64,000 bases of DNA from Roseomonas sp. AR75 (lineage in GTDB: Bacteria > Pseudomonadota > Alphaproteobacteria > Acetobacterales > Acetobacteraceae), in the NCBI RefSeq assembly GCF_005222815.1, contig NZ_STGB01000001.1, positions 1-64,000 on the forward strand, in the 5' to 3' direction. Position numbers and translations under genes: made by a program. Below, piece by piece: positions 45,489 to 53,518 of this stretch; position 1 is the stretch's first letter; each line of letters opens with the position of its first letter. The notes under the pieces are model-generated. The model made no database searches. It had not been told where the DNA came from and was given only the letters and a program-made list of their open reading frames with translations.

Positions 45489-46562
45489 ATGAAGCGGCGA
45501 AACCTGCTGGCCGGAGCCGGGGCGGGCGCAACGGGTGCTGCTCTGGCTGCGCCGGCGCTCGCTCAAGGCGTTCGGGAACTACGGATGGTCACGGATTGGC
45601 CGCGCAACGTGCCGGGGACCCTCGACGCCGCAGTGCAACTTGGGGAGGCGATCCAGGCGGCAACCAACGGCCGGCTGCGGATCGAGGTCTCCGCCGCCGG
45701 CGAGGTAGTGCGCCCCTTCGAGACGTTCGATGCCGTGGCGGCGGGTCTGGCCGACATGTACCACTCGGCCGACTACTACTTCGAATCCAAGTCGCCCGGC
45801 TTCACCTTCTTCGCCGCGGTGCCCTTCGGCCTGACCGCGCAGGAGCACTTCGCCTGGGTGCGCTACGGCGGGGGCCAGGCGCTGTGGGACTCGCTCAGCG
45901 GCGAGCACGGCATCAAGCCGATCCTGTGCGGCAGCACGGGATCGCAGATGGGCGGCTGGTTCACCAACGAGATCTCCTCCGCCGCCGGATTCCGTGGGCT
46001 GCGCTACCGGATGCCGGGGTTGGGGGGCGAGGTGCTGCGGCGCATGGGCGCCACGGTGGTGAACGTGCCGGGCGGCGAGATCCGCCCCGCGCTCCGTTCC
46101 GGCGCGCTCGATGCGAGCGAGTGGGTCGGTCCGTGGGCCGACATGGCGCTCGGCCTGCACGAGGTGGCGGGCTTCTACTACTATCCCGGCTTCCACGAGC
46201 CCGGCACGGCGCTGACGCTCGGCGTCAACAAGGGCATCTGGGAAAGTTTCTCGCCGAGCGACCGCCGCCTGATCGAAGGTATTGCGGCCGGCGAGTTCTC
46301 TCGCTCGCTCGCACAGTTCAATGCGAACAACGCGATCTGGCTGACGCGCCTGCGGGACCTCCGCACGGTGCAGATCCGCCGCTTCGACGACGCGGTGCTC
46401 CGCAGCCTTGTGCAGAATAGTCGCGATGTCGTCGCCGAGGCGGGCGCGTACGACAGTCATGCCCGCCTGATTGCCGAGAACCACGGCGCCTTCCGAACCT
46501 CGATCCGCGACTGGAGCGACGTCGCGGAGCGCGCCTTTCTCAACGCCCGGGGCCTCGACTGA
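45489..46562 (+). CDS. Orphan TRAP-type solute-binding protein (TakP-like)
   Basis: The 357-residue protein has a Tat-type signal (KRRNLLAGAGAGATGAALAA) and a DctP fold of the TakP subgroup, seen in MGGWFTNEISSAAGFRGL, DASEWVGPWADMALGLHEV and FYYYPGFHEPG. TakP proteins bind 2-keto acids. No DctQ or DctM gene is adjacent. Its position divergent to a TorS-like kinase and upstream of an NCS2 permease suggests a sensory or shared role, which is inferred. AGGGAGG lies 11 bp before ATG 45489. Confidence 0.88.
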   Translation: MKRRNLLAGAGAGATGAALAAPALAQGVRELRMVTDWPRNVPGTLDAAVQLGEAIQAATNGRLRIEVSAAGEVVRPFETFDAVAAGLADMYHSADYYFESKSPGFTFFAAVPFGLTAQEHFAWVRYGGGQALWDSLSGEHGIKPILCGSTGSQMGGWFTNEISSAAGFRGLRYRMPGLGGEVLRRMGATVVNVPGGEIRPALRSGALDASEWVGPWADMALGLHEVAGFYYYPGFHEPGTALTLGVNKGIWESFSPSDRRLIEGIAAGEFSRSLAQFNANNAIWLTRLRDLRTVQIRRFDDAVLRSLVQNSRDVVAEAGAYDSHARLIAENHGAFRTSIRDWSDVAERAFLNARGLD

Positions 46563-46633
46563 GCGCGCTCGAGTCGCGCCCGCCGACGCGCCCGGAAAAC
46601 CTTGCCTACGGCGTTGCGGAGAAGCCGCCGGCG

Positions 46634-48295
46634 TTGACCTGTGCGCTGCTGGCGCTGCAGCACATGTCGGTCCTGCTGCTCTCCTCCACAGCGTATCTCC
46701 TGGTCGTTCTCGCCGCGGCGGGTGCAGGGCCGGAGGAAGCGATGCACGCCCTCAGCATCGCCTTCGCCATCGTCGGCGCGGGCACGCTGCTGCTCTGTCA
46801 GGCGGGTTCCCATTTCGGCTCGGGCTACCTGATCCCTTGGGGTTTCAGCGGCATCTATGTCGGGGCCACGCTCGCCGCGGGGCAGCGCGGCGGCATGCCC
46901 CTGGTGCTTGGCATGACCCTGTTCGCCGGTCTCGTGGAGATCGCGCTCTCACGCGTCATCGGCCGGCTGCGTTCCCTGTTTCCGACGGAGATCTCTGGGC
47001 TCTGCGTAGTGCTGGTCGGCCTGTCACTTGGCGTGCTCGGCGCGAAGCTGCTGCTGGGCGGGGCCGAGGCGCCGGGGGCGATCGCGCCGGGCGCCGAGAT
47101 CCTGCTCGGCGGCGGCGCCTTGTCGGTGATGGTCGGTGTGCATGTCTGGGGCGGCGCGAAGCTGCGGCGGTACAGCCCGATCATCGGAATCGTCGCCGCC
47201 TATCTCGTCGCCCTGCCCGCTGGCCTGATCGACGCGCGGGCTCTGGCTGCCATCGCGCAGGCGCCGCTGGTCGCTCTGCCGCAGTGGTCGCCGCGGATGC
47301 CCAGTTTCGATCTCGGTCTCGCGATCCCCTTCGCCGCCGCCGCGCTGGCGTCCTGCCTGCGCGTCATGGGTGATGTCGTGGTCAGCCAGAAGGTCAACGA
47401 CCGCAACTGGGTCCGCCCCGATCCTCGGACGATGTCGGGCGGCGCGCTGGCCGACGGAGCGGCGACGATGCTGTCCGCCGGCGCCGGCTGCATGGGCGGC
47501 ACGTCCAACGCGTCGAGCGTCGGCCTCGCCACGGCGACCGGGGTCACTGCACGGATCGTCGGCCTCTGGATCGGTGGGGCGCTGATCGTGTTGTCGATGC
47601 TGCCGGCTGCCGCGTTGTTCTATCTGTCGATCCCGAAGCCGGCCTTCGGTGCGGCGATCCTGTTCTCCGGATCCTTCGTGCTGGTGAACGGCCTGCAGAT
47701 CGTCATGAGCCGGGCGCTGGACGCGAGGAAGACGCTGGTGATCGGCCTGTCGCTCACGATCGCGCTGAGCCGCAACGTGCTGCCTGAATTCTACACCGGG
47801 CTGCCGCCTGCGCTGCAGCCGTATTTCGTCTCCGACCTGGCGATCGGCCTGATCGCCGCACTCGCGCTCAACGCGCTATTCCGGATCGGCGTGCGCAGCC
47901 GTGAGACGCTGCTGTTGGCGCCCGGTGCCGGCGCGATCGATGCCGTCCGCGACTTCCTCGAGACGCAGGGCTCACGCTGGGGGGCGCGTCGCGACGTTCT
48001 GCAGCGCGCGACCTTCGGCGCCTGCCAATCCGTGGAGGCGATCATCGAGCATTGCGGCGCGACCGGGCCCATCGCGGTCGAGGCAGCGTTCGACGAGTAC
48101 AGCCTCGACATCCGCCTCAGCTATGCAGGCGAACTCCTCGTACTGACCGGGGAGGCGCCGAGCCACGACGAGATCGTCTCGGCGCCGGACGGGCTGCTTC
48201 GCCTTGCCGGCTACCTCGTCCGGGGGAACGCGGACCGCGTGCAGGCGATGATGCGCGGCGGAGAGTCGGTGCTGGTGCTGCACTTCGACCATTGA
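46634..48295 (+). CDS. NCS2-family (xanthine/uracil-type) permease with C-terminal GHKL-like domain
   Basis: The protein of about 553 residues has the NCS2 core (LLALQHMSVLLLSSTAYLL, GAGCMGGTSNASSVGLATATG, FYLSIPKPAFGAAILFSGSF) over roughly residues 1-425. A cytoplasmic tail of about 125 residues follows with RATFGACQSVEAIIEHC, AAFDEYSLDIRLSYAG and RLAGYLVRGNADRV, which looks like a degenerate RsbW/GHKL ATPase-type fold. Family sequence (RPENLAYGVAEKPP) continues upstream of TTG 46634, so the true start may be a CTG at 46559 that overlaps the upstream stop. The transported base is unknown. Confidence 0.82.
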   Translation: MTCALLALQHMSVLLLSSTAYLLVVLAAAGAGPEEAMHALSIAFAIVGAGTLLLCQAGSHFGSGYLIPWGFSGIYVGATLAAGQRGGMPLVLGMTLFAGLVEIALSRVIGRLRSLFPTEISGLCVVLVGLSLGVLGAKLLLGGAEAPGAIAPGAEILLGGGALSVMVGVHVWGGAKLRRYSPIIGIVAAYLVALPAGLIDARALAAIAQAPLVALPQWSPRMPSFDLGLAIPFAAAALASCLRVMGDVVVSQKVNDRNWVRPDPRTMSGGALADGAATMLSAGAGCMGGTSNASSVGLATATGVTARIVGLWIGGALIVLSMLPAAALFYLSIPKPAFGAAILFSGSFVLVNGLQIVMSRALDARKTLVIGLSLTIALSRNVLPEFYTGLPPALQPYFVSDLAIGLIAALALNALFRIGVRSRETLLLAPGAGAIDAVRDFLETQGSRWGARRDVLQRATFGACQSVEAIIEHCGATGPIAVEAAFDEYSLDIRLSYAGELLVLTGEAPSHDEIVSAPDGLLRLAGYLVRGNADRVQAMMRGGESVLVLHFDH

Positions 48296-48321
48296 TGTAT
48301 CGGCCGCAGGAAAGCCCGCCC

Positions 48322-48663
48322 TCAGACGGCCTGCGCGACCGCTTGGTCCCGCGATGCGACGATGGGAAAGAGCTGCGAGAACTTTCCGAGGTCGAACAGT
48401 GCCCGAACGTCCTGAGACATGCCGCAGAGGATGAGGCGGGCCCCGCGCGACTCGGCGAGGCGCCTCGCGATCAGCAGCATGCGGAAGCCGGCGCTGCTGA
48501 TGTAGAGGAGCTGCCCCAGATCGACGACGACGCACGGCGCCCCCGCTTCGAGCAGCCCGTCCAGCCGTGCGCCGAATTCCTTGGCGGTGCTGGAATCGAT
48601 GCGCCCATGCACTGCCAGGATCCTTGCGCTCCCAGCAGCTTCCTCAACCAGCCTCAGATGCAC
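48322..48663 (-). CDS. STAS-domain anti-sigma factor antagonist
   Basis: The 113-residue protein is a STAS domain with the conserved loop YISSAGFRML; Ser56 or Ser57 is the likely phosphorylation site. It would be phosphorylated by an RsbW-like kinase and dephosphorylated by the PP2C protein at 41125-42291. The GTG at 48663, overlapping the upstream ATPase gene by 20 nt, is the likely start because domain similarity begins there. It converges on the NCS2 permease gene with a 26-bp gap. Confidence 0.85.
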   Translation of the reverse strand: MHLRLVEEAAGSARILAVHGRIDSSTAKEFGARLDGLLEAGAPCVVVDLGQLLYISSAGFRMLLIARRLAESRGARLILCGMSQDVRALFDLGKFSQLFPIVASRDQAVAQAV

Positions 48664-49126
48664 CGGTCGCGCCCTCCCCGCGCGGGGCTGCCGCCCCGAC
48701 CTTGATGCGCAGTCGGAGCCGATTGAAGCCTCCCTCGCGCCTGTAGCTAACATCGTCCATCAGGTGGCGCATGAAGAGCAACCCTAGGCCGCCGACCTTG
48801 CGGTCATGCAGGGCCTGGCCCAGATCCGGCGCGGTGGGGGAGGCGAGCGGATCGAAGGGAATGCCGTCATCCATCACCTCGGCCCAGACCTCCCCGCCGC
48901 AGCAGCCCAGGCTGACGATGATGACGTGCGACCCGCCATCCGGAAAACCATAGGACATCGCATTGGATAGCGCTTCGTCGAGAGCGACGTTCAAGGCGTT
49001 GACCAGATTTTCCGGAAGGTCGTTGGCGTTGCCAAACGCCTCGACGAAAGCCGCAACGTCGGCAATCTGGTCCAGCCGGTTCAGGATACGAATTTCCCGT
49101 TCCGCGCCGTCCGGCGAAGCTGCCAT
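48644..49126 (-). CDS. RsbW-like ATP-binding protein (anti-sigma/serine kinase type)
   Basis: The 160-residue protein has a GHKL fold with N-box ALDEALSNAMSYGF, G1 box VMDDGIPFDPL and G2 box VGGLGLLFMRHLMDDVSY. Such proteins bind a partner and phosphorylate a STAS protein; the gene overlaps the STAS gene downstream by 20 nt. All ATP-binding residues look intact. There is no sigma factor gene in the window, so the third partner is unknown. Confidence 0.88.
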   Translation of the reverse strand: MAASPDGAEREIRILNRLDQIADVAAFVEAFGNANDLPENLVNALNVALDEALSNAMSYGFPDGGSHVIIVSLGCCGGEVWAEVMDDGIPFDPLASPTAPDLGQALHDRKVGGLGLLFMRHLMDDVSYRREGGFNRLRLRIKVGAAAPRGEGATGASEAG

Positions 49127-49216
49127 GCGCGCTTTCCGCCTATGCTCCGGTCAGCGTCCCATGGCGCCTAGCAACGCGCAACTGACATAGTGTATCTCAT
49201 CGACATCCGAAGCTGC

Positions 49217-49549
49217 TCAGCCGAGCAGCGATTGTGCCTTTTCGAGATTGGGCGCGACCGGGATCAGGTGGCCCAGTCTCACGTGATCGATCAGCTGTTG
49301 CACCTGCACCTGCGGCGAGGAAAGCACCATCCTCCCGCCACGCTGATTTACCAGCTTCGCGGCGCCCAGCAGCATTCGGATACCGAGCGAGCCGCAATAC
49401 TCCACGCCCGCCAGGTCCACGATCACATCGTGTCCGCCGACTGGCAGGAGCTCCGTGAACCGGCGTTCCATGCGCGATACCGCGGCAGCGTCAAGGAAGC
49501 CCGACAGATCGATCCGCCAAACACCTGCCTTGAGTTCCGTAGCCTGCAT
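49217..49549 (-). CDS. Second STAS-domain protein
   Basis: The 110-residue STAS protein begins MQATELKAGVWRIDLSGFLD and carries the phosphorylation loop GVEYCGSLGIRMLL with Ser54 as candidate site. Its start at ATG 49549 is set by the domain boundary; a much longer open frame upstream lies antisense to the phosphotransacylase gene and is not credible. It lies 90 bp upstream of the RsbW-like gene on the same strand and may share its transcript. Confidence 0.85.
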   Translation of the reverse strand: MQATELKAGVWRIDLSGFLDAAAVSRMERRFTELLPVGGHDVIVDLAGVEYCGSLGIRMLLGAAKLVNQRGGRMVLSSPQVQVQQLIDHVRLGHLIPVAPNLEKAQSLLG

Positions 49550-50017
49550 CGGAATCCCCGAACCCGCATTGTCCGGCCTACGGGACGCGGTGCATCCTTT
49601 CAACGTTCGCCGATCGCGCCTGTCAAGCAGGCGCTGAAGAATGACGTTGGAAAGCTCGTGGAGGGATCGATGAAGCCGACCGGCCGCGTCGCATCGTTGG
49701 CGGGCCAGGCGGTGCCAGATGGCATGGCCAAGATGGTTCACGCGCGGACAGCCTCGATGCCACAACTCGCCGGGTGCGGGGTGGTGCCGGCACTCCGCTG
49801 CACCAGCGTCTCGGTGTTGGCGACGCGCTGGATTCCTGCCTGCCTTGCCACGGCATCCTGCGGGGGACAGACACCGCACGATGCGGGGTGCGTCCGGCAA
49901 CCCGTGGCGCCGGCCGGGAAACACAAGAGCGTCGCAGTGTTTCAGTTCGAAGGCCCGGTCATGGAAGCGCTTGGCGCCCGCTCCTCGCGGCATCGCGGTC
50001 GCGCGGCGTAGCGCCAC
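49550..50017. other. Divergent intergenic region
   Basis: No gene is supported in these 468 bp. They separate the minus-strand STAS gene from a plus-strand RsbW-like gene and should carry both promoters. I see a short inverted repeat (GCCTG-tcaag-CAGGC near 49618) but no clear promoter elements or terminator. Confidence 0.4.
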
Positions 50018-50443
50018 GTGGCCGAGATCGACCTTACCCTGCAGGATTGCTTGGCTTCGCTTGAAGCGGTCCAGGAGCGTCTGGCCACCTGGCTGCCCAG
50101 CCAGGGCGTCACGCTGGCCCAGTCGTATCGGATCAGGATCGTGTTTGAGGAAGTCGCGACCAACATCATGAAGTATGCCCATGCCGACGGCGGGCAGGGA
50201 CTCCACCGGATCGAGGCTGCGCTCCGCATCCAGGACGGCGCGGCTTTGCTGGTGTTGGAAGATGACGGCGCCGCCTTCGACCCACGCAGCGTGGAGCCGA
50301 GGAAGCTGGAGGGGCCGCTCGAGGATCAGGCTCTCGGCGGCCTCGGCCTGCTCATGGTCGGGCGCATTGCGGTCGGGCTCGATTATCGGCGCACGGCGCA
50401 GGGCAGGAACCGGGTCGAGATCAGGCTGGCGACCACGGACTGA
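50018..50443 (+). CDS. Second RsbW-like ATP-binding protein
   Basis: The 141-residue GHKL protein has N-box RIVFEEVATNIMKYA, G1 box LEDDGAAFDPR and G2 box GGLGLLMVGRIAVGLDY. It is transcribed away from the second STAS gene and is the probable partner of that protein. GTG 50018 is the only start that fits the domain; ribosome-site evidence is weak. With the pair at 48322-49126 this gives two STAS/ATPase couples and one phosphatase. Confidence 0.85.
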   Translation: MAEIDLTLQDCLASLEAVQERLATWLPSQGVTLAQSYRIRIVFEEVATNIMKYAHADGGQGLHRIEAALRIQDGAALLVLEDDGAAFDPRSVEPRKLEGPLEDQALGGLGLLMVGRIAVGLDYRRTAQGRNRVEIRLATTD

Positions 50444-50963
50444 TACCCGGCGCATTATGATGGTCGTGGAAGCACTTGGATGTCCGAGCAGAGTTGCGAA
50501 CTCGGACCGCCAAGCGCGGGCCGCAGGTCGCGGCTTTCCAACCTGGAGTGGGCCCCAGGAAGAAGACACGGGACGAGGGATGGTTTGTCCGGGGTGCCGG
50601 GCTTTCGAAGGATGGAAGCCGATGGCGAGCACCGATCCCACAGCGTCGAGTTCAAGCGTCGGGTGGCGCAGGAGGACCTGGGCGGGGAGGCCCTGCACGG
50701 GCTCACGCGCCACCGGCAGCCTTCGCGGAAGCGGTGCACGATGCCGGCGATCATCCGCCGTTCGTCCACGCGCCGCGCCTACGTCAATCGGGTACAGACT
50801 CGAGGGTTCGGCCGGGTTGCGGAAGATCAATGTCGGCGATGGCCGGCGGGTCCAGCATTTCCGATAGCGGCGGCGCTTGAGTCGGGCGGGCTGCGCCAGG
50901 ATTGTGCCCGTCGGCAGCGCCCGGCACCGGGCTCGACCCGAGTGGACGCGAAACGTTGAGGAG
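50444..50963. other. Intergenic region with IS debris
   Basis: The 520-bp gap holds one recognisable item, the IS3 orfA fragment listed at 50612-50716. The rest shows no gene. The end of the region must contain the promoter of the phosphotransacylase operon, with GAGGAG at 50958-50963. Confidence 0.45.
50612..50716 (+). pseudogene. IS3-family orfA fragment
   Basis: About 35 codons encode HRSHSVEFKRRVAQEDLGG and EALHGLTRHR, matching the helix-turn-helix start of an IS3-type OrfA (family form SVEFKRQVAQEYLAGETLHGL, recalled). Both ends are lost. It is a third distinct IS3-type orfA in this window. Confidence 0.6.
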
Positions 50964-52343
50964 ATGGCATTGAGCAGCCGGGACGAGGTTGCTGCCCTGG
51001 TGGGGTTGTCGCGCCGCGACGCCGCGCCGGGCATGTCCGCCAGCAGCGAGCATGTGCTGCAGGAGCGCGGCTTCGATTTGGTCGCCGCGCTGTTCGGTAC
51101 GCCGCATGCCGCGCCCGGCGCGCTGCCCGACGCAGCGCTGGCGATGCTGATGCACGGGATGATCCTGGATTTCGTCGCGCACCGACTGCCTGGCCCGGGC
51201 AGCGAGGTGCTGGGGCAGGAGGTCCGCTTTGCCATGGACCCCGCGGTCGGCGACAAGGTCGTCGTCTCCGGCACGCTGGCCTCCCGCCCTGCCGAGGATA
51301 CGGCGCAGATCGTGCTGAGCGTGGACTGCGCCCGCGGCCGGCTGGCCGAAGGCAGCGTGCTGGTGCGCCTGCCCGCGGAGCCCGTCACGCTGCGGCCCGA
51401 AGCACGGCCCGACATCATTCTGCACAGCCATCGCCAACTCGACCGGCTGATGGAAGGCGCCGCACACGCGCCGGCCGTGACCGCCGCGGTCGCCTGGCCC
51501 TGCGACCGCGACAGCCTGCTCGGGCCGTTGCAGGCGATGCGCGAGGGCGGGCTGAGACCCATCCTTGTCGGCCCTCGCGCGGAGATCGAGAAGGCCGCCG
51601 CGGCCGCCGGCGTCTCGATCGACGGCGCGGAACTGCGGGAGGCGGCGACGCCGGTCGAGGCCGCGATGGAAGCGGTGAAGCTCTGCAGGGACGGCGCGGC
51701 GGACGCCCTGATGAAGGGCAGCCTGCACACCGACGAGCTGATGGGCGCGGTGGTCTCGCGCGAGGGCGGGCTGCGCACGGCGCGCCGCATCAGCCATGTC
51801 TTCGCGATGGACGTGCCGTCCTATCCGAAGGCGCTGTTCGTCACCGACGCCGCGATCAACATCGCGCCCGACCTGATGACCAAGGTGGACATCGTGCAGA
51901 ACGCGGTGGACATGCTGCGGGCGTTGGGGAATCCGCGGCCCAAGGTGGCGATCCTGTCGGCGGTGGAGACGGTGAACCCCAAGATCCCCGGCACGCTGGA
52001 CGCCGCGCTGCTCTGCAAGATGGCCGATCGGGGCCAGATCACCGGCGCGCTGCTCGACGGGCCGCTGGCCTTCGACAACGCGATCAGCCGCGCCGCGGCG
52101 CGGATCAAGAAGATCGTCTCGCCGGTCGCGGGCGACGCCGACATCCTGATGGTGCCCGATCTCGAAGCCGGCAACATGCTGGCCAAGCAGCTGAGCTACC
52201 TCGCCAATGCGGACAGTGCGGGCATCGTGCTGGGCGCGAAGGTGCCGATCATCCTGACCAGCCGCGCCGACACGGTCGCCTCGCGCCTCGCCTCGATCGC
52301 GCTGGCGCGGCTGCTGGCCGCTGCGAAGGCCAGGCCGGCATGA
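50964..52343 (+). CDS. MaoC-like/phosphotransacylase fusion (Pta/Ptb type)
   Basis: The 459-residue protein couples a hot-dog MaoC-like domain (about residues 1-140) to a phosphate acyltransferase domain (about 150-455, with ALMKGSLHTDELM, HVFAMDVPSYPKALFVTDAA and LDGPLAFDNAIS). It should interconvert acyl-CoA and acyl phosphate, feeding the kinase encoded next. The MaoC part lacks the family's GDxNPxH active-site motif (SASSEH stands near its place), so hydratase activity is doubtful. GAGGAG abuts ATG 50964 directly; a TTG at 50970 with 6-bp spacing may be the real start. The stop overlaps ackA (ATGA). Confidence 0.82.
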   Translation: MALSSRDEVAALVGLSRRDAAPGMSASSEHVLQERGFDLVAALFGTPHAAPGALPDAALAMLMHGMILDFVAHRLPGPGSEVLGQEVRFAMDPAVGDKVVVSGTLASRPAEDTAQIVLSVDCARGRLAEGSVLVRLPAEPVTLRPEARPDIILHSHRQLDRLMEGAAHAPAVTAAVAWPCDRDSLLGPLQAMREGGLRPILVGPRAEIEKAAAAAGVSIDGAELREAATPVEAAMEAVKLCRDGAADALMKGSLHTDELMGAVVSREGGLRTARRISHVFAMDVPSYPKALFVTDAAINIAPDLMTKVDIVQNAVDMLRALGNPRPKVAILSAVETVNPKIPGTLDAALLCKMADRGQITGALLDGPLAFDNAISRAAARIKKIVSPVAGDADILMVPDLEAGNMLAKQLSYLANADSAGIVLGAKVPIILTSRADTVASRLASIALARLLAAAKARPA

Positions 52344-53509
52344 GCCAGGACCTGATCGGCGTGGTCAATGCCGGCTCCTCCTCGCTGAAGTTCTCGGTCT
52401 ATGCGGGCGACGAATGCCTGCTGAACGGCCAGGTGGACGGCATCGGCGTGCGGCCGGCGGCAAAGGCGAAGACCGGCGCGGGCGAGGCGCTGCCGCCGCC
52501 CGACCTCTCGGCAATGCCGCCGACGACGCCGGGCGAGGCGCTGGTCGCGTTGCTGCCCTGGCTGCAGGACTGGCTTGCAGGGCGGACGCTCGCCGCGATC
52601 GGCCATCGCGTCGTGCATGGCGGCCCCAAATACGCCGCGCCCGCGCGCGTGACGCCGGCGCTGATCGAGGAGCTGGAGGCCTTCGTCCCGCTCGCGCCGC
52701 TGCACCAACCACACAACCTCTCGCCGATCCGCACGGCGCTGGAACGCAACCCCGGCCTGCCGCAGGTCGCCTGCTTCGACACCGCCTTCCACCGCAGCAT
52801 CCCCGAGGTCGCGCAGCTCTTCGCCCTGCCCTACGAGATGGCCGAGCGCGGCATCCGCCGCTACGGCTTCCACGGCCTGTCCTACGAATACATCGCCTCC
52901 GTGCTGCCGCGTGCAGCGCCGGAGATCGCGGGCGGGCGCGTGGTGGTGGCGCATCTCGGCAATGGCGCGTCGCTCTGCGCGCTGCGGGCAGGGCGCAGCA
53001 TGGCGACGACGATGGGATTCTCGGCGCTGGACGGCCTGCCGATGGGCACGCGCTGCGGCCAGCTCGACCCGGCCGTCGTGCTGCACCTGATGACGACGGA
53101 AGGGATGGACGCGAAGGCCGTGGAGGGGGTGCTCTACCGGCAATCCGGCATGCTGGGGCTGTCGGGGATCTCGTCCGACTTCCGCGACCTGCTGGAGAGC
53201 GACGCACCGCGCGCCCGCCTGGCCATCGAGGTCTTCGTCCACCAGGTCGCGCGCAATGTCGCCTCGCTCGCCGGCGCGATGGGTGGCCTCGACGGGCTCG
53301 TCTTCACCGCCGGCGTCGGCGAGAACGCGGTGGCGATCCGGGACGCCGTCTGCCGCGCCTGCGCCTGGATGGGCGTCGAGCTCGACGAGGCTGCGAATGC
53401 CGCGCGCGGTCCGCGCATCACGACGCGGCGCAGCCGCGTCGCGGCGTATGTCATCCCGACCGACGAGAACCTGATGATCGCCCGCCATACGCGGGCGCTG
53501 GTCGCGTAA
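52340..53509 (+). CDS. ackA: Acetate/propionate-family kinase
   Basis: The 389-residue protein carries all ASKHA-family kinase markers: GVVNAGSSSLKFSVY, RVVHGG, PLHQPHN, FDTAFHRSIP, YGFHGLSYEYI, HLGNGASLCAL and FTAGVGENA. It makes ATP from acyl phosphate or the reverse. It overlaps the phosphotransacylase gene by ATGA, and its stop codon is part of the TAAGGAG ribosome site of fabI. Confidence 0.94.
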   Translation: MSQDLIGVVNAGSSSLKFSVYAGDECLLNGQVDGIGVRPAAKAKTGAGEALPPPDLSAMPPTTPGEALVALLPWLQDWLAGRTLAAIGHRVVHGGPKYAAPARVTPALIEELEAFVPLAPLHQPHNLSPIRTALERNPGLPQVACFDTAFHRSIPEVAQLFALPYEMAERGIRRYGFHGLSYEYIASVLPRAAPEIAGGRVVVAHLGNGASLCALRAGRSMATTMGFSALDGLPMGTRCGQLDPAVVLHLMTTEGMDAKAVEGVLYRQSGMLGLSGISSDFRDLLESDAPRARLAIEVFVHQVARNVASLAGAMGGLDGLVFTAGVGENAVAIRDAVCRACAWMGVELDEAANAARGPRITTRRSRVAAYVIPTDENLMIARHTRALVA

Positions 53510-53518
53510 GGAGTTGCC

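Noticed and set aside
49550..51790. Long minus-strand frame joined to the second STAS gene
   Set aside because: The upstream part is antisense to the phosphotransacylase gene and has no family sequence; the STAS domain starts at 49549.
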